Origin: Candidatus Omnitrophota bacterium
GTDB taxonomy: Bacteria > Omnitrophota > Omnitrophia > JAHJGZ01
Length of the DNA stretch: 38,421 nucleotides
NCBI GenBank assembly: GCA_018823795.1
Contig: JAHJGZ010000168.1
Span: 1-38,421 of the forward strand
Direction: 5' to 3'
A program made the position numbers and the translations under genes. Numbering within the stretch: position 1 is the first letter of the stretch; every line of letters starts with the position of its first letter. A model generated the notes under the pieces. The model saw nothing but the letters and a program-made list of their open reading frames with translations. It was not told the origin of the DNA and ran no database searches. This document shows positions 26,996 to 36,180 of this stretch, one piece after another.

Positions 26996-28653
26996 GTGCT
27001 TTTTTTTAATCTTATTGATTTACATTTATATGTTATGCCCTGAATTACTCGTATCGCAAGACTATGCAAAGGACTAATTTTTATAATGAGCCGATTCAGA
27101 TAATAGCGTCCAATGCCTGTATAATTAATCAGTTTTCCGTTCTTTATTACGGCTATTACTTTTCCTACAAACATTTCCTCGGCTATAAATTTTCCTACGA
27201 GCGGAAAAGAATTGTCTCCGCACACGTAAAGGTTAAATCTCCCATCCTGTCTAACTTTTTTCTTCAGACGGTGGCATACGACCCGATTATGCTCTTTATA
27301 TAAAACAATATCTCCTATTCGTAATTTTTGTACCGCAACTTTTTTACATAACACTTTCTCGTTTCCTTTTAAGAATGGCCACATACTAAAGCCTGTCGTT
27401 TTATAAAACAAGATTTCATTGTTCGTGTGATCGGATAGCGTGTACGGCAAAAAAAATGTCTTAAACGAGTCGGCTTTAAATTTAATATTATTGCTTAAAA
27501 AAATGACCATCCTAAATAAAACATAGAGTAAACGGCAATGGTACAATAATGTTGTTTTTGTATCATACGGAGTGAAATTGTAAAATTTGGCAAATTGTTC
27601 TTCGGGAAGATTGATAATGTACCGTATTGGTTCCCACAGAGAATCATAAAGCAGGAAATGACTTTTTAGGTATAATTCTTTACATCTTTTCTGCATATCA
27701 CAACAAAAAGTGTTATTCTCAATAAAACGATCGATGAGTTTTTTCTTATATGAAGGCACTAACAAATTATCATAAACTGTCGAAGGAATTTCAATGATTT
27801 TCATATTTTTTACTTGTGACAGAAGAAAATATACTGTTGCCTTCATCTTTCCAGCATGCGATTCTTTTATCACATAATCCCAATTAAAATGTGTGTATTT
27901 TTTTAACAGGAGGATTACATCACACACATACTTTAAAGAAAGAGCGTTTCCAAATCGGCGATTATGTAATGCTAAGCTTAGAAGCGTGTCTTCTGGCGAC
28001 AATACTGTTAATCGTCTATCACCTATATTTATTTTTCTAATTCGCTTCCAAAGATTTGGTAAAAGATTACGATTATGCCTTCTAAAATCAAGCCCCCAGT
28101 GAAGTTCTATACATACATCGTTATAGTTACTATTTTTATAAAAGGCAAAGTGGCATTGTTTTTTTCTCCAATACCCCTCTTTTAAACCATATAATTCTTT
28201 CGTATACCCTAAATCATTCATTACTCTTACCGCACTATCCAAATCTGTTTCTTGGCATAAGAGATCGATATCAATCATTGTGCGTATAGGATATTTTGCA
28301 TATACATCATGGAGAAGCGATATTCCTTTAAGCGGGACAAGAGGCATTTGAACCCGTTCAAATGCCGATACAATGGTCATACATTCAACCCACAAATATT
28401 CACAATGAGCAATCGTGCGGTAATATTCATCTTGTAAGAACTGAGAAAAATCAAAAGGTAATGATATACATGTATCCCTGAAGAGCAGATAAGCAAACGT
28501 TACTAATTCATGATACACAAGAAGGGCTTTCAATGTATTCCAATCAATAGAGTCGTGATGAGAAAAAGGTGTTAGCGCTTCTACGTTTGATGTTCCATAT
28601 GCTAGATTAGTAATAACGTTTGCGATGAAAAGCTTCTTTTTATCTATTGTCAT
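26992..28653 (-). CDS. NTP_transf_5-type nucleotidyltransferase fused to an S26 signal-peptidase-like domain
   Basis: N-terminal VPLKGISLLHDVYAKYPIRTMIDIDLLCQETDLDSAVRVMNDLGY; C-terminal TTGFSMWPFLKGNEKVLCKK...LRIGDIVLYKEHNRVVCHRLKK...LYVCGDNSFPLVGKF. Confidence 0.85.
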   Translation of the reverse strand: MTIDKKKLFIANVITNLAYGTSNVEALTPFSHHDSIDWNTLKALLVYHELVTFAYLLFRDTCISLPFDFSQFLQDEYYRTIAHCEYLWVECMTIVSAFERVQMPLVPLKGISLLHDVYAKYPIRTMIDIDLLCQETDLDSAVRVMNDLGYTKELYGLKEGYWRKKQCHFAFYKNSNYNDVCIELHWGLDFRRHNRNLLPNLWKRIRKINIGDRRLTVLSPEDTLLSLALHNRRFGNALSLKYVCDVILLLKKYTHFNWDYVIKESHAGKMKATVYFLLSQVKNMKIIEIPSTVYDNLLVPSYKKKLIDRFIENNTFCCDMQKRCKELYLKSHFLLYDSLWEPIRYIINLPEEQFAKFYNFTPYDTKTTLLYHCRLLYVLFRMVIFLSNNIKFKADSFKTFFLPYTLSDHTNNEILFYKTTGFSMWPFLKGNEKVLCKKVAVQKLRIGDIVLYKEHNRVVCHRLKKKVRQDGRFNLYVCGDNSFPLVGKFIAEEMFVGKVIAVIKNGKLINYTGIGRYYLNRLIIKISPLHSLAIRVIQGITYKCKSIRLKKST

Positions 28654-30158
28654 GTCGTCTCTTGTCTTTCATACCGAAACAGCCACACACCGTCAAATTC
28701 ACGATAGAATGTTAAGTTATATTGTTTAGCTAAAAATATTTTTACCGACCAACAATTATTATCCATTAATCCATTTCTCTCATAATTTGACGAAATAACC
28801 CATAATCGTTCAAATGAAAGGCTGTTAATCTTCGCAATAGGAACAACTAAGTCATTTTCTTGAAAAGGCCTTTGTGAATGAGTATATACATATTGAGGAT
28901 TAAAAAAATAGTAGTAAGGGATTTCTTTCCCTTTCATATAATAAAGAACCGAAGGCATTGCTGAATCGTTTGTAAAAGCCAAAATGTCGGTTGGCTGCAT
29001 TCTTTCATTTAAATACGAAACTAATGGTCTTATTGGTCTTTTGATGTACGTACCATAACGATGCTCTAAAGGTTGGCATATTATATCGTTAAAGTATCTA
29101 TATATTCCTATTATTAAAAGGGAAATTAAAATAATAATACTGATTATTTTTTGTGTTCTCTTAAAATAATCAATCCCCACGGCAATAAGAAGATAGAAGT
29201 ACGGGCTAAAGATAAGAAAACATCGATCTAAATGAATTGAAGAAACAATACGAGAAAAAAAATACGTAAAAAATAGAGGGATAAATGCTATGACCGCACA
29301 CACGGAAAAATTTTCCCGCACTTCCCTGTCCTGATAAAACCTAACCAGAGAAGTACCAAGTACGAATACTATTATCAAATCAATAATACGATAGAGAAGC
29401 AATGAACCATTATATCCGAGGATAAAGTTTTCCAGTGTAACAAACAAGGAATTCCACCGGGGCGTTGGAATCCAGAAACCATTGCTTATAAAATAAAGTT
29501 TATTCAAGAATTTTGGTAAATAAAAACAAAATCCGAGCAGCACAAGTAAAAAAGCTGTTAGTTCTCTAAAATTAAGCCGAAATCGCTTTTTTACCAGAAT
29601 AATTATTCCATACCCCATTAACAAAAGAATAAAAAAATAATTTGTATATAACCCTATAAGTGAAATTAATATAAACGATATCCAGACAAGAAAACTTTTT
29701 CGCTTTAATAACATCAGAAAAATATACGTCGCTCCCACTCCTAAAAAAAGTGTTATGCTATAATTTCGTGCCTCTTGCGCATACCAAAGATGAAACGGTG
29801 AAAGTCCCATAATAAGGCACGCAATCATCCCCACTCTTTTATTAAAAAGTATTGTCCCGAGATGAAGTGTAAGCAGTATTGAAAAAAGATTAAATAAGAC
29901 AGAAGGAAAACGAAGGCTTAATTCAGAAATGCCAAATACTTTAATCCAAAAATGAAGCAGTACATAATAAACAGGAGGGCACCATGTATTCCAAGGATTT
30001 TCAGCATACTCGATAGTACTAATTTCATCAAACCAAAAATCGTGAGTTGTTATACTATACAAACGAATGAAAAAGAAAATACAAAAAAAAATGAAAATTT
30101 TTATTTTATTTTTATTATGCACGCATACGTGCTTATCATTCGTAAGATATTTAATCAT
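28650..30158 (-). CDS. GT39/ArnT-like polytopic membrane glycosyltransferase
   Basis: SITTHDFWFDEISTIEYA...PPVYYVLLHFWIKVFGISELSLRFPSVLFNL...GLSPFHLWYAQEARNYSITLFLG; many TMs. Confidence 0.85.
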   Translation of the reverse strand: MIKYLTNDKHVCVHNKNKIKIFIFFCIFFFIRLYSITTHDFWFDEISTIEYAENPWNTWCPPVYYVLLHFWIKVFGISELSLRFPSVLFNLFSILLTLHLGTILFNKRVGMIACLIMGLSPFHLWYAQEARNYSITLFLGVGATYIFLMLLKRKSFLVWISFILISLIGLYTNYFFILLLMGYGIIILVKKRFRLNFRELTAFLLVLLGFCFYLPKFLNKLYFISNGFWIPTPRWNSLFVTLENFILGYNGSLLLYRIIDLIIVFVLGTSLVRFYQDREVRENFSVCAVIAFIPLFFTYFFSRIVSSIHLDRCFLIFSPYFYLLIAVGIDYFKRTQKIISIIILISLLIIGIYRYFNDIICQPLEHRYGTYIKRPIRPLVSYLNERMQPTDILAFTNDSAMPSVLYYMKGKEIPYYYFFNPQYVYTHSQRPFQENDLVVPIAKINSLSFERLWVISSNYERNGLMDNNCWSVKIFLAKQYNLTFYREFDGVWLFRYERQETT

Positions 30159-30193
30159 TATATATATATCTATTTTTTTCTAAACATATATAC

Positions 30194-30235
30194 ACAAAAA
30201 AACTCTCGTTGTCACTAGTAGCTTGTTAGAGTTTT
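30194..30235 (-). terminator. Putative rho-independent terminator downstream of gcvT
   Basis: Minus strand: AAAACTCT-21 nt-AGAGTTTTTTT; stem 30228-30235/30199-30206, T-run to 30194. Confidence 0.45.
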
Positions 30236-30291
30236 GTTTCTCAAGAATAAGTCAGTTTTGGCTCACAGGGTAAAGATGATGCATCTCCATT

Positions 30292-31413
30292 TTATAATGC
30301 TGGTCCACATTTCCGTCGTTTATAAAACGGCTTCTTTACAATTAGTGCCTTTAAAAGTTTTTTTCTGACTGCAATAAAGATTTCTTCTCCTTGGTGAGCA
30401 AAGGAAGAATCCACATAGCCAAAACCCATATTTTTATTCATCGTCGGGCACAAGCTACCGCTCGTCACTTCCCCAATTTTAATATTGTTCTTTAAAATCG
30501 GGTACTCGTGGCGAGCAACACCACGATCGATAAGTTCAAATGCTATCAGCTGTTTCCCGATGCCCTCTTTTTTTTGTCTTACTAATGCTGCCTTACCAAT
30601 AAAATCATCCTTCTCTAACTTTACGGTCCATCCAAGCCCTGCTTCAAGTGGTGTTGTTGTATCATTCATATCATTGCCATACAAAAGACATCCGGCTTCA
30701 AGCCGCAATGTATCCCGCGCGCCAAAACCAATGGGCTGAAGTCCGAATGATCGTCCGGCATCGAAAAGTCTGTTCCAAAGGGTAACGGCTTTTTCCCTCA
30801 TGCATATAATTTCACACCCTATCTCCCCCGTATATCCTGTTGTAGCAATAATAACATCAGAATTATCAATACTCACTGTAATAAAGCTATGGTATGGCAT
30901 ACGTAAAAGATCGATATCCCATGCTGCCTTCATAATATCAGGACTGAGCGGCCCTTGGAGCGCAAATAATGCCTTAGTGCCAGAGACATTCTTCAGTTCG
31001 ACTGAAAATCGCTGACAACGACTGGCAAACCAACTAAAATCTTTTTCATGATTTACTGCGTTTACAATTAAAAAAAACTTTGTTTCGGAAATTTTATATA
31101 TAAAAATATCATCGATAATTCCGCCCGCCTCATTACAGAGAGGGGTATACAATGCTCCCCCTTCGTGCAAGGTGTTCATATCATTCGAAATGAGATATTG
31201 GAGATAACTCGCAGCATCAGAACCTTCTACCTCTATGACCCCCATGTGTGAAATATCAAAAATCCCGGCCTTGTTTCGTACCACGTTATGCTCATCAATA
31301 ATACTGGTAAAATATGCCGGCACTTCCCACGACGCAAAAGGGATAAACGTTGCCCCTTTTTTTACGAACACATCATGTAATGGTAAATGATTCATAGTAC
31401 ACGTATTAGCCAT
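30292..31413 (-). CDS. gcvT: Glycine cleavage system aminomethyltransferase
   Basis: PLHDVFVKKGATFIPFASWEVPAYF...FDISHMGVIEVEG...GYTGEIGCEI...DTLRLEAGCLLYGNDMNDTTTPLEAGLGWTVKL. Confidence 0.96.
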   Translation of the reverse strand: MANTCTMNHLPLHDVFVKKGATFIPFASWEVPAYFTSIIDEHNVVRNKAGIFDISHMGVIEVEGSDAASYLQYLISNDMNTLHEGGALYTPLCNEAGGIIDDIFIYKISETKFFLIVNAVNHEKDFSWFASRCQRFSVELKNVSGTKALFALQGPLSPDIMKAAWDIDLLRMPYHSFITVSIDNSDVIIATTGYTGEIGCEIICMREKAVTLWNRLFDAGRSFGLQPIGFGARDTLRLEAGCLLYGNDMNDTTTPLEAGLGWTVKLEKDDFIGKAALVRQKKEGIGKQLIAFELIDRGVARHEYPILKNNIKIGEVTSGSLCPTMNKNMGFGYVDSSFAHQGEEIFIAVRKKLLKALIVKKPFYKRRKCGPAL

Positions 31414-31468
31414 GTATGCAAAAAGACCTACGGAAATGTTTGAATTATTAAATAGTATTAAAAGCGTA

Positions 31469-31496
31469 ATTATAACAAGTTATGAAAAAAATGCAA
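31469..31496 (-). promoter_or_regulatory. Putative sigma70 promoter upstream of gcvT
   Basis: Minus strand TTGCAT-16 bp-TATAAT. Confidence 0.5.
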
Positions 31497-31639
31497 TATG
31501 AACCCCGTTTGAACACGAAATTAATCAAATATCGTCAATTTTGGCTATATCCAACGTTTAAAGCACACTTAAATGTTTACTTCTGAATAGTAACTGCTTT
31601 CTAACGTGGTGAAACTGTAACCATTTTTACATACAGCGA

Positions 31640-33055
31640 CTACAAACTCGAAAGTTTTTCTGCTTCATCAAGAAGAATAGTTTCGTCCCCTTTTGCCAAT
31701 GATGCCTGTTGGTGAGCTGCTTTAATGCCATCAAAAGTAAGGGTTACTCTTGTGTCGTTTTTAAACGCATGACGCAAAAATGCTATTTTTTTACGAATAA
31801 TTTTTTTATCATTAATCGTATATCGTTCAAAAGGGGTCGCCGGTTTTGGGATAAACGGCGTTACGCTGACCCGTATGAGCATTATTTTTGCACTTTCTTT
31901 TATAAATAATACCGTTTCATCTAAATCAGCATCGGTCTCATCAGGAAGCCCGATTAGCATATAGAGTTTGATTCTCTTCATTCCACATTTTTTTGCTAAT
32001 TGAATAACATCAAAGAAACATTTATTGTCTATATTTTTACTAATGTGTTTTCGCAAACGTTCACTGCCGGTCTCAGGCGCTAAGGTAAGTGATGTTTGTC
32101 CGCTCGCAATAAGAAGCTCTAATACAGATTTTGTTATTGATGAAACACGTAACGATGAAAACGAAACTTTGGCATTTCTCGATTTCAAATATGCACACAG
32201 CTCATCAAAAGAAGGATAGTCAGACGGTGCTGAAGCAATGAAGCCTAATCGATTTGTTAATAATAATCCTCTCTCACACGAACGCATTATATGTGATAAC
32301 GTTCGGAAACGAGGACGTTGATACACATGTCCTGAAACACAAAAATTACATTTATGAAGACATCCGCGTGAAATTTCTACAAGAAACATATTTTTAAATT
32401 CGGTGTGAGGAGTAATGATGCGTGAAACACACTCGAAATGATCAAGATTGTCAACATACCTGGGGTTTACTGTCTGAGAAAATCCGGGGACAAAAATACC
32501 ATCAATCAGTGAAAGTCTTTTCAGTAACTCTGTCTTTTCGACGCCTTTTGTAGCTGCATAGTGGACTAATTCGTTGTTTACCTGTTCGAATAGTTCCTCG
32601 CTCTCTCCGATAAAAGCAAAATCAATAAAGGGAATCAGTGGCCGTATATTAAAAAAAGTAACGATCCCTCCTATAAAAACAAGCGGATGAGAATAATTCC
32701 TCTTTTCTCGTAATAAGGGAATCTTGGAAAGCGACAGCATGCGGAGAATATTAACATAATCGAGCTCAAAATTAATGGAAAAACCGACCAGTGAAAATTC
32801 ATCGAGGGAGCGTCCTGATTCTAACGTGAGTGGTTTCTCATCCCCCTCATAAAATGCCCGTTCTGCTTTCACATTTTCAGGAAGGTTAAAATGCCAATAG
32901 GCAGTATGAAAACCAAGATTGCTCATTCCCACAAAATAAGAATTAGGAAAGCAAAGAGCAATAGTAGCAGCGACATCTACTTTATAAATAACACCTCGTT
33001 CGTCACGAAGGAGGTCTTTTCTTCTATCTGTCCAATATTCCGCCACTGCCTTCAT
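31640..33055 (-). CDS. Radical SAM protein (TIGR03960-like, B12-binding-type N-terminus)
   Basis: FPNSYFVGMSNLGFHTAYWHFN..., EISRGCLHKCNFCVSGHVYQRPRFRT, TLAPETGSERLRKHISKNI. Confidence 0.85.
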   Translation of the reverse strand: MKAVAEYWTDRRKDLLRDERGVIYKVDVAATIALCFPNSYFVGMSNLGFHTAYWHFNLPENVKAERAFYEGDEKPLTLESGRSLDEFSLVGFSINFELDYVNILRMLSLSKIPLLREKRNYSHPLVFIGGIVTFFNIRPLIPFIDFAFIGESEELFEQVNNELVHYAATKGVEKTELLKRLSLIDGIFVPGFSQTVNPRYVDNLDHFECVSRIITPHTEFKNMFLVEISRGCLHKCNFCVSGHVYQRPRFRTLSHIMRSCERGLLLTNRLGFIASAPSDYPSFDELCAYLKSRNAKVSFSSLRVSSITKSVLELLIASGQTSLTLAPETGSERLRKHISKNIDNKCFFDVIQLAKKCGMKRIKLYMLIGLPDETDADLDETVLFIKESAKIMLIRVSVTPFIPKPATPFERYTINDKKIIRKKIAFLRHAFKNDTRVTLTFDGIKAAHQQASLAKGDETILLDEAEKLSSL

Positions 33056-34130
33056 CCAAATATATGCCCTTCATATTCATCTCAAGGGCTTGCGGATTAT
33101 CACTTGCCATTAATGCTTCTTCTTTCGAAACAAAGCCCTCATTATAGAGTTTACACAATGCTTGATGGAATGTCTGCATACCCTCTTCAGAACAATTTGC
33201 AATAGCTTGAGGAAGCTTTTCCATTTTATTATCACGAATAAGTTGAGCAATAGTACCATTATTCATAAGTACTTCACAGACCGGAACTAACCCTTTCTTA
33301 TCTTTTTTTCTTAATAAACGCTGCGCTGCAACGGCCTTTAAATTAAATGAAAGTTGTACGAGAACTTGTTCCCGTTGATCAGAAGGGAAAAAACCGAGGA
33401 TACGGTCAAATACCTGCTGGACATTTTTGGCATGAATCGTACTGATCACAAGATGTCCTGTTTCTGAGGCTACAATCGCAGACTTAAATGATTCAGGGTC
33501 GCGCATTTCACCGACAACGATAACATCCGGATCCTGTCTGACGACATATTTTAACGCATCAGAAAAGCTAACAGCATCCTGTCCTATTTCCCGCTGATTA
33601 ATAATGCATCGTTTATCTTCATGCATATATTCAATAGGGTCCTCGATAGTAAGGATATGGCCATCCCGCTCTTGATTTATATAATTAACCATTGAGGCAA
33701 CCGTTGTACTTTTTCCTGTTGATGTTGCACCGCTAATTAAAATGAGTCCACGTTCCTGCAATGAAATTTTTTCAAAAACAGCCGGTAAATACAGCTCGGA
33801 AAAAGACGGAATAAGATTTTTTATAACTCTGATGACAATACTGGTTGTCCCTCTTTGCCAAAAGATATTGGCCCTAAAACGCCCGTAGGTTTCTGAGGCA
33901 AATGCTAAATCAACAGATCTATTTTTTTTAAAAAGTTCTTTTTGCCCATCATTCATCAACGAGTCGGCCAGACTGCTAACAAATTTCGGACCGATTGCAT
34001 CTGTCTCCATTTTTTGAATAGTCCCGGAAACGCGTAAGCGCGGCACGACACCTGATTTAATGTGTAAATCGGACGCATTTTTTTCAGTAAGCTGTTTAAG
34101 GCTATTTTCTAAAAATATTTTTGGATCCAT
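33024..34130 (-). CDS. pilT: PilT-like type IV pilus retraction ATPase
   Basis: ASDLHIKSGVVPRLRVSG, LILISGATSTGKSTTVASMVNYIN, ILTIEDPIEYMHED, EIGQDAVSFSDALKYVVRQDPDVIVVGEMRD. Confidence 0.93.
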   Translation of the reverse strand: MDPKIFLENSLKQLTEKNASDLHIKSGVVPRLRVSGTIQKMETDAIGPKFVSSLADSLMNDGQKELFKKNRSVDLAFASETYGRFRANIFWQRGTTSIVIRVIKNLIPSFSELYLPAVFEKISLQERGLILISGATSTGKSTTVASMVNYINQERDGHILTIEDPIEYMHEDKRCIINQREIGQDAVSFSDALKYVVRQDPDVIVVGEMRDPESFKSAIVASETGHLVISTIHAKNVQQVFDRILGFFPSDQREQVLVQLSFNLKAVAAQRLLRKKDKKGLVPVCEVLMNNGTIAQLIRDNKMEKLPQAIANCSEEGMQTFHQALCKLYNEGFVSKEEALMASDNPQALEMNMKGIYLDEGSGGILDR

Positions 34131-35341
34131 GCTTTTACCTTCATTGTTTCCTTCATTAAATAACTTTTATTACGAAATTGTAGCTCATTTTTTCTATATT
34201 GATCTTGAACATACCCCAAAACACCTGCAGCAGCAGTATACTGCGGCGAGGTAACAACTTCTTTTGGGCCATGGATTTTTCTGGTGACACCTAATCGAAC
34301 TGGTGTTGCAAAGACATCCTGGCTCAATTCTAACAATCCTTCTAGTGACACACTTCCTCCGGTGAGTACAATCCCGGCAACAACCCCTATTTTTTTCTTT
34401 ATCCCATCAATAGCAGGTTTTATTTTCTCAAGAAGGTCCTTCGTCGAAGTAAATATTTGATCATACAGCCTTTTTTTATTCAAGCTCAGTCTCGTTTTTC
34501 CAAATATATCAACCACCGGGATAATTTCATCTTCAAATGTTGACAGTAACATTGCAGAACCAAAACGTTCCTTAAGACGCTGTGCTTCAGGTTGCGTAAT
34601 GCTCAAATGCTCTGCTAAATATGACGATATATCTTCACCCCCAACTGATTTTGTTTCATAATGCTGAATAATCATATTTTTTACATACAGTATATCAGTA
34701 ACGTAACCTCCCATGTCAACAAGAACCACACCATCCCGTTTTTCTTCCTCTCGTAAAACGGCAAAACAAGAAGCAAGTGCTTTTGGAATAAAAGATGTGG
34801 CGGTAAGATCCGCCCGCTCAAGCGCTTTTGTTAAATTACGAATAACGGTTCCATCAACAGTAAAGATAAGAAGATTGACACCCAAACGACGCGCTTCAAG
34901 TTCGAGTGGATCAATTATATTACCCAAATCATTTACCAAAAATTCTTGAGGTGACTGTTCAATTATATATTCATCAAGAGGTATTGTTGACACACTTTTT
35001 GTCTGAGCTATAACCTTATGAATATCACTTTGTGTAATAGGTTTCATCAGCTCTCCGAAATAGAGCGAACTATTACACGAATAATTCCGTAGATATTCAT
35101 TGGAAATCACGACATAAAAATCAACTTTGGTGTAATCTACCGTACCACCCAATTCATTAACCAACTTCCGAAACTGCATACTTGCTTTTTCAATATTAAC
35201 AACTACTCCTCTTTCAAAACCGACGGATGGCATTTTAACAAAACGCTCCACCGTTAATGAGCCATCTTCACAAACCCATCCCTGTAATGCAACTAATTTT
35301 GTTGTGCCGACATACAGCACATAAATGTTTCGTTTTTTCAT
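34109..35341 (-). CDS. ftsA: Cell division protein FtsA (SHS2/actin-like fold)
   Basis: VVLVDMGGYVTDILYVKNMIIQHYETKSVGGEDISSYLAEHLSITQPEAQRLKERFGSA, GIVLTGGSVSLEGLLELSQDVFATPVRLG; follows ftsQ. Confidence 0.88.
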   Translation of the reverse strand: MKKRNIYVLYVGTTKLVALQGWVCEDGSLTVERFVKMPSVGFERGVVVNIEKASMQFRKLVNELGGTVDYTKVDFYVVISNEYLRNYSCNSSLYFGELMKPITQSDIHKVIAQTKSVSTIPLDEYIIEQSPQEFLVNDLGNIIDPLELEARRLGVNLLIFTVDGTVIRNLTKALERADLTATSFIPKALASCFAVLREEEKRDGVVLVDMGGYVTDILYVKNMIIQHYETKSVGGEDISSYLAEHLSITQPEAQRLKERFGSAMLLSTFEDEIIPVVDIFGKTRLSLNKKRLYDQIFTSTKDLLEKIKPAIDGIKKKIGVVAGIVLTGGSVSLEGLLELSQDVFATPVRLGVTRKIHGPKEVVTSPQYTAAAGVLGYVQDQYRKNELQFRNKSYLMKETMKVKAWIQKYF

Positions 35342-35367
35342 TATCGGCTATCAAATGTGTAAAGTTA

Positions 35368-36180
35368 TTATCGTCTTTTAACAACGACGTCATTAAACCG
35401 CATATCAATATATCGTATCGAATCACGATTTGGATCATTTAGAATTTCACGGAGCATATCTTGTTTTTCAAAAATCGCTTCTGTGTTTTTACCTATCCTG
35501 ATTTCTAACGACGGTGGTAACACAATAGTCATGTCTTCCCTGTTATCAATAGTAATAGAAATATCTTTTTCATTTTTTAAAACAGCGCTCGTCTGCATAC
35601 GCTTTATTAACTTCAAAACTTTTTTCAGTGGAGCGTTATCAAAAACTTCTCCTGCCGCAAACTCACTTTTTTGAGTAAACTGTGCATTAATAATCAATAC
35701 ATCCCTTCCTGGCTTTGTCAGGATTGGGGTAAGGATATGTCCTTCTTCATCAATTAAATAATACTCCTTGTGAAAGGGAATCTTTACCTGGGCTACTTCG
35801 TACCGTTCGGTTATCACCATCCGAATAGTATTGGGCAGTAACCGCGCAATTTCGGCTTTTTTTATGCGTGGTATTTTTTCAAGCCGCCGGGCAACATTTT
35901 TTAAATTAATCTTAAAAATATTATCCCCCTTTTTCACATGAGCACTGGTAAGTATGTTTGCTCGTGTGACAAAATGCGTTTTATTAACGTCAATTGTTGT
36001 TATCTTAAATAAAGGATTACTCTGGGCATAGTTTTTTATCATTACCATACAATACATAATGATAACCACTATGACGATACATCCGATTTGTTTGACTACG
36101 AAATTTTTTATGGCAGAAAATATTTTCTTTGTTGAACGGGCATTACTTGATTTTATTTTTGCTATACTTCTTTTTGCCAT
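35368..36180 (-). CDS. ftsQ: Cell division protein FtsQ/DivIB
   Basis: Single N-terminal TM, POTRA-like FKITTIDVNKTHFVTRANILTSAHVKKGDNIFKINLKNVARRLEKIPRIKKAEIARLLPNTIRMVITERYEVA. Confidence 0.88.
   Translation of the reverse strand: MAKRSIAKIKSSNARSTKKIFSAIKNFVVKQIGCIVIVVIIMYCMVMIKNYAQSNPLFKITTIDVNKTHFVTRANILTSAHVKKGDNIFKINLKNVARRLEKIPRIKKAEIARLLPNTIRMVITERYEVAQVKIPFHKEYYLIDEEGHILTPILTKPGRDVLIINAQFTQKSEFAAGEVFDNAPLKKVLKLIKRMQTSAVLKNEKDISITIDNREDMTIVLPPSLEIRIGKNTEAIFEKQDMLREILNDPNRDSIRYIDMRFNDVVVKRR

Noticed and set aside
31414-31640. Glycine riboswitch upstream of gcvT
   Set aside because: I could not find the conserved glycine aptamer segments; only a sigma70-like promoter was evident. An Infernal/Rfam search would be decisive.
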